Part shown: one piece after another, positions 1 through 6,753 of the stretch
Numbering within the stretch: the stretch's first letter is position 1
Layout of the letters: the number at the start of each line of letters is the position of its first letter
Source: CAYXVJ01 sp050309435
Lineage (GTDB): Bacteria > Bacillota > Clostridia > Saccharofermentanales > Fastidiosipilaceae
Length of the DNA: 58,183 nucleotides
Assembly (NCBI GenBank): GCA_050309435.1
Contig: JBNRMJ010000033.1
Span: 1-58,183 of the forward strand
Reading direction: 5' to 3'
Made by a program: the position numbers and the translations under genes
Notes under the pieces: generated by a model
What the model saw: the letters and a program-made list of their open reading frames with translations, nothing else
Database searches by the model: none
What the model was told of the DNA's origin: nothing

Positions 1-41
1 ACTTGGCTGGCGACGGCCCGGGAAGATAAGTCTCCGCCGGA
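1..41 (+). rRNA. rrf: 5S rRNA, 3' end (partial)
   Basis: The first 41 bases match the conserved 3' portion of bacterial 5S rRNA, with the pattern ACTTGG..CGACGGCCCGGGA..GAT and the terminal CCGCCGGA that closes the molecule. The rest of the gene lies off the left edge. A T-run (43-49) and then tRNA-Asn follow directly, so the tRNA is probably part of the same rRNA operon transcript. The exact 3' end is uncertain by a few bases. Confidence 0.75.
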
Positions 42-51
42 ATTTTTTTAT

Positions 52-127
52 TCCTCCTTAGCTCAGTTGGTAGAGCATGCGGCTGTTAACCGCAGTGTCG
101 TTGGTTCGAGTCCAACAGGAGGAGCCA
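52..127 (+). tRNA. tRNA-Asn (anticodon GTT)
   Basis: A full cloverleaf can be drawn. The acceptor stem TCCTCCT (52-58) pairs with AGGAGGA (117-123). The D arm is GCTC/GAGC (61-76), the anticodon stem TGCGG/CCGCA (78-82/90-94) holds loop CTGTTAA with anticodon GTT, and the T arm is GTTGG/CCAAC with loop TTCGAGT. Discriminator G is at 124 and CCA is encoded at 125-127. It lies about ten bases after the 5S end, a usual place for an rRNA-operon tRNA. Confidence 0.97.
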
Positions 128-132
128 ATAGT

Positions 133-176
133 AAAGCAAGAGCCCGTTACCGCCTTTGGTGACGGGCTCTTGCTTT
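133..176 (+). terminator. 19-bp hairpin after tRNA-Asn, probable rRNA operon terminator
   Basis: Bases 133-151 pair with 158-176 over 19 positions with one G-T wobble, around the six-base loop GCCTTT. It begins six bases after the tRNA. The downstream U-run is weak (CTTTCC), so the right arm itself supplies the Us. Its last bases (TGCTTT) also begin the hairpin array that follows. Confidence 0.75.
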
Positions 177-497
177 CCATGGAGCGAACAGCCCGGTTAG
201 GGTGGCGGCTGTTCGCCTGCCGGACCCGTAGCGCTAGTCTTGTGACCGGCGCTTTTTGCTTTACATGGAGAGAAGATCCGAAGCAAGGCGTGATCTTCTC
301 CGGCCGCTGCTTTTGTTTGGGAGAACGCCCTGCTAAGTAGCTATACTCGTTGCTTTATATGGAGCGAACAGCCCGGTTAGGGTGGCGGATGTTCGCCTGC
401 CGGACACGTAGCGCTAGTCATATGACCGGCGCTTTTTTGCTTTGGGAGAAGATCCGAAGCCAGGCGTGATCTTCTCCGGCCGCGGCGTACTGTTGGG
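171..497 (+). repeat. Tandem hairpin array, two copies of a 180-bp unit
   Basis: The stretch between the tRNA terminator and nrdA holds no credible gene but is strongly patterned. A unit starting at 171 (TGCTTTCCATGGAGCG) recurs at 351 (TGCTTTATATGGAGCG), exactly 180 bases later, and the copies stay nearly identical for about 90 bases. Each copy has three inverted repeats: GCGAACAGCC/GGCTGTTCGC (184-193/207-216; 364-373/387-396), GCCGG/CCGGC around TAGCGCTA (219-250; 399-430) followed by T-runs, and GAGAAGATC/GATCTTCTC (270-278/292-300; 446-454/468-476). The module word TGCTTT also begins each half-unit (258, 438). After about 497 the repeat fades, and 498-583 shows nothing recognisable. Confidence 0.85.
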
Positions 498-583
498 CGA
501 ACAACCCTTCTATATAGGCGAAACTAGATCCTTTCCATGTTAAATTGATATCTATTTACAGTATACAAGTATTTGGTTTAGGA

Positions 584-2260
584 TTAAGCCTCGCAAGCCA
601 CGCCGCAGAGTTTATCCTGACTGAATTGCTGCGCCGCATTCGTGCTGTGCTGGTAGTAGAGTGATTTGATCTTGTTTTCCCAGGCAAAGATATAGAGTTT
701 GTTGATCTCCTTTGCCGACATGTTTGGGTTAATCATGACGTTAAGCGATTGGCTCTGGTCGATAAAGTCTTGTCTCGCCGCAGCTTGATCAATTACCTCG
801 TATTGATTCAACTCGTTAAAGGTTTTAAAGACTTGTTTCTCGTGCGAGCTCAAGAAATCAAGGTGTGCAACCGAACCGTCGTGATCACGGATATTATTCC
901 AAACCTCGCGGGTATTTTTTCCCTTTTCGTTTAGCAGACTCTCCAGTTCACGGTTGCGGATGGTGACTTTCATTTTGGCGACGTCCTTAACGTAAATGTT
1001 TGACCAGATGGGTTCGATGCTTTGCGAAACCTGACCCAGGATGAAGGCACTGGAGGTAGTAGGCGCGATGGCATTTAGGGTGGTGTTTCTTCTGCCATAA
1101 CCCTTTAGGATTTCAGGTTCGCCGTATAGTGAGGCAAGTTCCCTGGAAGCAGCGTAGGATTTATCTTGAATCAGTTTAAATATTTCTACATTTAATTTTT
1201 TCGCTTCAACGCTTTCGAACGGGATCATTTTCTTTTGTAACAAGGAATGCCAGCCCAGTACGCCTAAACCAATCGCTCGATTCGCCACGGCAAAGTTATA
1301 GGATCTTTCCAAGAAGTAAAATGACTGGCGGTCTTCCCGAGCTTCCGAGTCTCGTAAACGTTCCAGCTTTTCGATAAACTCCGTCATAACGGCATCGAGG
1401 AAATAGACCATCGTTTCCACGGCGTCCGTATCCTTCCATTCTTCGTAATGCAGGAGATTCATGGAAGAAAGATCGCAGACGAAGGACCAGTCCTCGTTAT
1501 CGGGGAGCGCTATTTCAGAGCAGAGGTTGCTGTGTGTGATTTTAAGTTTCTTATCTTTATAGACGTCGACCGTATTGTTATTGATCGTATCCGTAAAAAT
1601 GATGTAAGGATATCCGATCTCGACTCGGCGCTGCAGCAACTTGGCCCAGATGGAGCGCTTTTTGGAATCGCCTGCAATCATCTCGTTCATCCACTTGTCA
1701 CTCACCGTGACGGCATGAGTGAGCTCTTGAATCGGATTGCCTTCGGTTCCGATTTCCAGGAATTCTTCGATATCGCCGTGATCGATCGGTAAGTAGGGTG
1801 AGTAGTGCCCGCGCCTGGTGGATCCTTGAGAAACGACATCGACGATGCATTCAAAGAGCTTCATAAAGTGAACGGCACCGGAAGAAAGACCGTTATCCGT
1901 GATGGCGGAGCCTCGAGGCCTGACGTCGCCAAAGTAACCCGAGGTGCCGCCGCCGTATTTACTCATCATGCCTGCTTCTGCCTGCGAATATAAAATGCCG
2001 TTCATCGTGTCTGTCACATGTCCGCCGAAACAGGAGATAGGGAGACCTTTTGATATCCCGAAGTTTGACCAGATCGGGGAGGACAGAGAATACCATCCCC
2101 TGGACATATAATCGAAAAATTTATCTGAAAACCCGTCAATCCGTAAGATCCCTTCGGCTCTGTCTGCTATAAAGCGTACACGTTCTTCCGGGCTGACGCC
2201 TTCCGTGAGGTAGCCGTTTGCCAGAAAACTTCTGCTGTATTCATTCAACCAATTAAACAT
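584..2260 (-). CDS. nrdA: Class I ribonucleotide reductase, catalytic subunit without ATP-cone
   Basis: Large (R1) subunit that reduces ribonucleotides to deoxyribonucleotides using a radical from its partner NrdB. At 558 residues it is far shorter than the usual 700-760 because the N-terminal ATP-cone is absent; it begins almost directly in the R1 fold. Visible catalytic residues are C77 (PISCFGG), N245-C247-E249 (SNLCSEIALP), C262 (FVCDLSS), the radical-transfer pair Y535-Y536 (LYYQ) and the C-terminal redox cysteines C552 and C556 (LCGVACEA). A GGAGAT ribosome site precedes the ATG. It lies 13 bases after nrdB in the same leftward operon. The missing allosteric cone sits on NrdB instead. 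Confidence 0.93.
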   Translation of the reverse strand: MFNWLNEYSRSFLANGYLTEGVSPEERVRFIADRAEGILRIDGFSDKFFDYMSRGWYSLSSPIWSNFGISKGLPISCFGGHVTDTMNGILYSQAEAGMMSKYGGGTSGYFGDVRPRGSAITDNGLSSGAVHFMKLFECIVDVVSQGSTRRGHYSPYLPIDHGDIEEFLEIGTEGNPIQELTHAVTVSDKWMNEMIAGDSKKRSIWAKLLQRRVEIGYPYIIFTDTINNNTVDVYKDKKLKITHSNLCSEIALPDNEDWSFVCDLSSMNLLHYEEWKDTDAVETMVYFLDAVMTEFIEKLERLRDSEAREDRQSFYFLERSYNFAVANRAIGLGVLGWHSLLQKKMIPFESVEAKKLNVEIFKLIQDKSYAASRELASLYGEPEILKGYGRRNTTLNAIAPTTSSAFILGQVSQSIEPIWSNIYVKDVAKMKVTIRNRELESLLNEKGKNTREVWNNIRDHDGSVAHLDFLSSHEKQVFKTFNELNQYEVIDQAAARQDFIDQSQSLNVMINPNMSAKEINKLYIFAWENKIKSLYYQHSTNAAQQFSQDKLCGVACEA

Positions 2261-2273
2261 GTTAATCTCCTGC

Positions 2274-3545
2274 CTAAAATAAATCGTCAGAGGTAAAACT
2301 CTGTGTCCGCTTACTGTAATTTATGGATCTCTTGACGAAGAAATCCACGTGTTTGGTGGCCACTACTTCATCGTCGAACCAGTCGGTTTTGGCAACTTCG
2401 TCTTCATCGACCGGAAAAAATCCGGGATAGCCGATACTCTCGAGCGAGTTGTTGAGCCGGTTCTTGATGAATTCTTGAATAGTATTTTTAGATAAGAACT
2501 CCAGTTCGCCGTCTTCGAAGATCCAGTCCAGTAAATTTCTTTCGGCTTCGTAAGAAGCTTCGCAGGCACGCATGACCTTCTTTTCCATGTCATCGTCAAA
2601 CCACTCGGGATGCTCATGTCTAATGACATTAATGAGGTCGATGCCGAACAGGCCATGAATCTGTTCTTCTTTTGACGTTGCTTCGATTGCGTTCGAAATA
2701 CCTTTGAACAGATTGCGATGTTTGTTGAATGCCATAATGATCAAAAACTGCGAGAAAAGTGATACATGCTCCGTAAATAACGAAAAGAGCAGAATCGCTA
2801 AGGTGTAATCTCGCGGGTCATCGCTTTGAGTACCGAGCAGCGAGTTCTCCAGGTATTGAATTCGATTCATGATGGCCGGAATGTCTTTGATTTTATTGAA
2901 CTCACGGTTCAGTCCCAGGATCTCCAGTAGATGGGAATAAGCATCGGAGTGCCGCACTTCCGATTCGGCAAAGGTATAGCCGACTTGTCCGATCTCGGGT
3001 TTAGGAATGTGTTTATAGATATCTCCCCAGAATGTTTTGACCGAGACTTCCACCTGTGCTATGGCCAACATGGCATTCTTAATCCCGGTACGTTCGGCAT
3101 CATTAACGTTTATTCTGTAATCCTGAATATCACTCGTATAGTTAAACTCGGTATGGATCCAATAGGAGTGGCGAATAGCATCAACATACTCGGCTAATTC
3201 GGGATATTCATAAGGTTTCAGGATTAAACGCCTCTTGAAAAGATGGCGTTGACGATTTTTCCCCCTTTCCTGGCGATAGAGGATGTAAGCCTTGGCCGTT
3301 ACCTTATAAGCTGACTCCATGAGTGTTTCTTCGACCAGGTCCTGCACTTGTTCGACGGAAAGATGAGCGCGGTAATCAGCTGCTTGAATTTTCTCGAGTG
3401 AGCGAAGCATTAAACGATGTGCTTGCAAACGATCGAATTCGCCCGTTGATAAACCGGCTGCATGAATCGCATCTGTTATTTTATCGGCATCGAAGTTGAC
3501 CAATGATCCGTCTCGTTTTATGATACTGCGTGGTACTTCTTTCAT
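2274..3545 (-). CDS. nrdB: Class I ribonucleotide reductase, radical-generating subunit with N-terminal ATP-cone
   Basis: Small (R2) subunit with a dimetal site. Residues 1 to about 100 form an ATP-cone (IIKRDGSLVNFD near the start, TAKAYILYRQERG near its end), the domain that normally belongs to the large subunit. The ferritin-like domain follows. By eye the metal ligands are E166, E196, H199 (AESEVRHSDAY), E259 (FTEHVSLF), E294 and H297 (EEQIH), with Y203 four residues after H199, where the radical tyrosine sits. The first ligand appears to be Glu rather than the usual Asp. First gene of the leftward nrdB-nrdA operon; an AGGAGAAAG ribosome site precedes the ATG and a TATACT -10-like hexamer lies at 3567-3572. 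Confidence 0.9.
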   Translation of the reverse strand: MKEVPRSIIKRDGSLVNFDADKITDAIHAAGLSTGEFDRLQAHRLMLRSLEKIQAADYRAHLSVEQVQDLVEETLMESAYKVTAKAYILYRQERGKNRQRHLFKRRLILKPYEYPELAEYVDAIRHSYWIHTEFNYTSDIQDYRINVNDAERTGIKNAMLAIAQVEVSVKTFWGDIYKHIPKPEIGQVGYTFAESEVRHSDAYSHLLEILGLNREFNKIKDIPAIMNRIQYLENSLLGTQSDDPRDYTLAILLFSLFTEHVSLFSQFLIIMAFNKHRNLFKGISNAIEATSKEEQIHGLFGIDLINVIRHEHPEWFDDDMEKKVMRACEASYEAERNLLDWIFEDGELEFLSKNTIQEFIKNRLNNSLESIGYPGFFPVDEDEVAKTDWFDDEVVATKHVDFFVKRSINYSKRTQSFTSDDLF

Positions 3546-3625
3546 TTACTTTCTCCTAATCATTTGAGTATATAAGAGCTTAGCAAGCGCTAGATAAAAA
3601 GGTCGGTACAGACGATACAGAAATC

Positions 3626-3654
3626 TTGACCCAATACAATATGTGGTGTATATT
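3626..3654 (+). promoter_or_regulatory. Promoter of nrdDG
   Basis: The -35 TTGACC (3626-3631) and -10 TATATT (3649-3654) are separated by 17 bases, a sigma-A type promoter. Start of transcription would be near 3661, about 35 bases before the nrdD ATG. It overlaps the first NrdR box. Confidence 0.8.
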
Positions 3655-3681
3655 GAGCTTCGAAAACACTATATATTGTAT
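3634..3681 (+). promoter_or_regulatory. Tandem NrdR boxes upstream of nrdD
   Basis: Two 16-bp elements resemble the NrdR box consensus ACACWATATATWGTGT. Box 1 is 3634-3649 (ATACAATATGTGGTGT), in the promoter spacer. Box 2 is 3666-3681 (ACACTATATATTGTAT), just after the start of transcription. Their centres are 32 bp apart, about three helical turns, the usual spacing for cooperative NrdR binding. Placement implies repression of nrdDG; an effect on the divergent nrdBA operon, whose start is about 90 bp away, is possible but not shown. Confidence 0.82.
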
Positions 3682-3695
3682 TTTGAGGAGTTTTT

Positions 3696-5975
3696 ATGAG
3701 ATCAATTCATGTAATCGCCCAGAGTCCGAAACAAGTCGTCAAGAGAGACGGGACCTCGGTTCCTTTCGACTATTTCAAAATCAGGCAGGCCATGGCCAAG
3801 GCCAATGCTAGCGTGCCCAGTGAGACGTTAAGCGATTTGCAGTTGGATCAACTAACGGCTGCAGTTGTGGAGAGAATAGCCGCGAATTCGAGTCCGGAAG
3901 TCGAAGAGATTCAGGACATCGTCGAGCTGATTTTGATGGAGAAAGGTATTCCATTAACAGCGAAAGCATATATCCTTTATCGCTCGGAGCGTGCCAAACA
4001 ACGTCAAGAAAAGAATGCTTTGATGGAAGTGTTCAAGAAACTGTCGTTTTCGGATGCGTCGGATACTGATATGAAAAGAGAGAACGCCAATGTAGACGGG
4101 AACACCGCGATGGGCATGATGCTCAAGTACGGTTCGGAGTCCTCCAAGTCGTTCATCGATAACTACGTTTTGCCCAATGATATGGCTTTGGCCCACGAAG
4201 AATGCGATATTCATATCCATGACAAGGACTTTTATCTTCTGACCGAAACTTGCTGTCAGATTGATCTGGACAAGCTCTTCAAAGGCGGTTTTTCTACTGG
4301 TCATGGTTACCTGAGAGAACCGCAAAGCATCGAAAGCTATGCCTCGCTGGCCTGTATAGCACTGCAAGCGAATCAAAATGAAATGCACGGTGGTCAATCC
4401 ATCCCCAATTTCGAGAACGTCATGGCAAAGGGTGTCCATAAAACAGCTCATAAGCAAATAAGAGATCTTTTGGAGGAAGAAGAACTCCTGTCTGAAACGG
4501 ATCGCTTATCGGCAGAGACGATTGAACGACTCATGAACTTCGATTACGAAGATCTGGTTGAAACCCTTCTTATAAATGGTGAAAACTGTGACCGGGAAAT
4601 CCGTTTACTGAAGCTGGCCCGAAAACGTATCGAGCGTTCGACTTATCAGGCGATGCAGTCGTTGATACACAATTTGAACACGATGAATTCTAGAGCAGGC
4701 GCTCAAGTACCTTTCACGTCGATCAATTATGGCACCGGAACGTCTCATGCGGCCAGGCTCGTGATCCGTCAACTGCTGCAAGCGACCGAAGACGGTCTCG
4801 GCAACGGCGAAACAGCTATTTTCCCGGTCCAGATTTTTAAGGTGAAAGATGGCATCAACAGCCGGACGGGCGATCCTAATTACGATCTCTTTAAGCAGGC
4901 TATCCGCGTATCGGCGAAGCGTTTATTTCCCAATTTCAGTTTCCTGGATGCTCCTTTTAATCTTCAGTATTATCGCACAGGCAATGACGATACCGAAGTA
5001 GCGTACATGGGCTGCCGTACCCGCGTTATGGGTAATGTGTACGATCCCTCTCGTGAAACAAGCAAAGGACGAGGCAATTTGAGTTTCACATCAATTAACT
5101 TGCCGCGTTTGGGTATTGAAGCGCGTGGATCGATTGATGAGTTTTTTCGTATGCTGGATAAGAAAATGGATCTGGTATTTCGTCAGCTGCGTCATCGTTT
5201 TGAGATTCAAAAGCGGAAGTATGTACAGAATTATCCATTCCTGATGGGTCAAGGTATTTGGCTGGATTCGGATAAGCTCGACGAGCAAGAGGAGATCGAA
5301 CAGGTGCTGCGTCATGGTTCTCTTTCCATCGGCTTTATTGGTTTAGCCGAAACGTTAGTGGCATTGACCGGTAAACATCATGGGGAGAGTCCCGAGAGTC
5401 AGGCACTCGGTCTGCGTATCATTCAATATATGCGCGAGCGCTGCGATGAAAGAGCCGAGCAGGAGCAACTGAACTACAGCCTGCTGGCGACCCCGGCGGA
5501 GGGTCTGTCCGGTCGTTTTATCAAAATGGACAAAGAACGTTATGGCGTTATGTGGGGGATAACCAACCATGACTACTACACCAATTCATTTCATATCCCC
5601 GTTTACTACGCGATCAATGCGCATGAAAAAATCGCTCGGGAAGCGCCTTATCACGCCTACACAAATGCCGGTCATATCACTTATATCGAGTTTGATGGTG
5701 ATCCAAGTTTGAATCTTTCTGTATTTGAGGATGTTGTACTTTATATGAAAGAATCGGGTATCGGGTACGGCTCGATCAACCATCCTTTGGACCGTGATCC
5801 CGTCTGCGGTTATTCCGGTGTGATCGCAACGGTCTGTCCGCGCTGCGGCCGTGAAGAATCTAAACAACATCCGTTCGAACGAATCAGAAGGATCACAGGT
5901 TACCTGGTAGGAACGCTGGATCGCTTTAATGATGCCAAAAAAGCGGAAGTTGCAGAGAGGGTTAAGCATGCCTGA
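3696..5975 (+). CDS. nrdD: Anaerobic (class III) ribonucleoside-triphosphate reductase
   Basis: Glycyl-radical enzyme that makes dNTPs from NTPs without oxygen. The 759 residues start with an ATP-cone (about 10-105; VVKRDGTSVPFD, TAKAYILYRSERA) followed by the barrel domain. The C terminus has the radical loop RITGYL with G735 as the radical site, and a cysteine cluster (DPVCGYSG..VCPRCGRE) for the structural zinc. A GAGGAG ribosome site lies five bases before the ATG. NrdG follows with an 8-bp overlap. Tandem NrdR boxes cover its promoter. Normal length and motifs for the family. Confidence 0.97.
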   Translation: MRSIHVIAQSPKQVVKRDGTSVPFDYFKIRQAMAKANASVPSETLSDLQLDQLTAAVVERIAANSSPEVEEIQDIVELILMEKGIPLTAKAYILYRSERAKQRQEKNALMEVFKKLSFSDASDTDMKRENANVDGNTAMGMMLKYGSESSKSFIDNYVLPNDMALAHEECDIHIHDKDFYLLTETCCQIDLDKLFKGGFSTGHGYLREPQSIESYASLACIALQANQNEMHGGQSIPNFENVMAKGVHKTAHKQIRDLLEEEELLSETDRLSAETIERLMNFDYEDLVETLLINGENCDREIRLLKLARKRIERSTYQAMQSLIHNLNTMNSRAGAQVPFTSINYGTGTSHAARLVIRQLLQATEDGLGNGETAIFPVQIFKVKDGINSRTGDPNYDLFKQAIRVSAKRLFPNFSFLDAPFNLQYYRTGNDDTEVAYMGCRTRVMGNVYDPSRETSKGRGNLSFTSINLPRLGIEARGSIDEFFRMLDKKMDLVFRQLRHRFEIQKRKYVQNYPFLMGQGIWLDSDKLDEQEEIEQVLRHGSLSIGFIGLAETLVALTGKHHGESPESQALGLRIIQYMRERCDERAEQEQLNYSLLATPAEGLSGRFIKMDKERYGVMWGITNHDYYTNSFHIPVYYAINAHEKIAREAPYHAYTNAGHITYIEFDGDPSLNLSVFEDVVLYMKESGIGYGSINHPLDRDPVCGYSGVIATVCPRCGREESKQHPFERIRRITGYLVGTLDRFNDAKKAEVAERVKHA

Positions 5976-6522
5976 TACCGGCGAAAGAGTTGTGCTGCGT
6001 TTAGCATCTGTCCTTGAAGAATCAATCGTAGACGGTCCGGGCATGCGCATGGTAATTTTCGCCCAAGGTTGTCCCCATCGCTGTCCGGGCTGTCATAATC
6101 CCCAAACTCATTCAACGGCCGGCGGCAGCTTGGTTAGCGTCAAACAGCTGCTGACAACATATACCAAACATCCCTTTGTCCGTGGAATAACACTATCCGG
6201 AGGCGAGCCGTTCGAGCAAGCCGCAGCCATGGCCGTCCTGGCTAAGGCAGTTCATCACAGCGGGGGCGATGTTGTTGTTTATACGGGCTACCATGTGGAA
6301 AGGCTTCGTATAAAAGCAAAGGATAACCCTGGTATTCAAGCACTTCTGAATGAAACGGATCTCTTGATTGACGGACCTTTCGTTATGTCCCTGCGATCTT
6401 TGGAGATCCCCTTTGCGGGGAGTTTGAATCAACGTTTTGTTGCTCTTACGCCTTTGGGAAAGAACTTGCTAGATGACATACCCATCATAGAGGGTGCGCC
6501 TGCTGTCGAGCGAATTGGTTGA
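5968..6522 (+). CDS. nrdG: Anaerobic ribonucleotide reductase activating protein
   Basis: Radical-SAM activase that installs the glycyl radical on NrdD. The cluster-binding motif CX3CX2C is seen near the N terminus (GCPHRCPGCHN), followed by the glycine-rich SAM contact GGEPF. I chose the ATG at 5968 (184 residues), which overlaps the nrdD stop and is preceded by GAGAGG; the frame is open 13 codons further upstream, but those codons lie inside nrdD and would add an unneeded basic tail. Confidence 0.94.
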   Translation: MPDTGERVVLRLASVLEESIVDGPGMRMVIFAQGCPHRCPGCHNPQTHSTAGGSLVSVKQLLTTYTKHPFVRGITLSGGEPFEQAAAMAVLAKAVHHSGGDVVVYTGYHVERLRIKAKDNPGIQALLNETDLLIDGPFVMSLRSLEIPFAGSLNQRFVALTPLGKNLLDDIPIIEGAPAVERIG

Positions 6523-6671
6523 TTTGCAAGTGGCGAAGAGATGACTGTCATAATCGAAATCGGGATTGCTTTTATACCCTCTAAAATGCTTGATTAAGGC
6601 AAGATAGTTGCAGAAAAAGCAGAAAAACATTCAAAAACTTGTCGAAAACTCATGTCCGCCACATGGAGACA

Positions 6672-6680
6672 TGATATAAT
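6672..6680 (+). promoter_or_regulatory. Extended -10 promoter of the opp operon
   Basis: TGATATAAT is a perfect extended -10 (TGN plus TATAAT), with no good -35 at 17 bp. It lies 74 bases upstream of the oppA ATG. The rest of 6523-6753 shows no gene and no clear terminator for nrdG. Confidence 0.65.
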
Positions 6681-6753
6681 GAATCAATCCATTTTTATGC
6701 AGGGGATAACTTAATTCTCAAAATTGGATACTACCTTGAGGAGGAAGAGAAAC

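Noticed and set aside
77..340. 87-codon frame starting inside tRNA-Asn
   Set aside because: It begins in the tRNA and runs through the hairpin array; composition follows the repeats.
171..497. CRISPR array
   Set aside because: Only two long units with conserved inner parts, no unique spacers of constant length and no cas genes.
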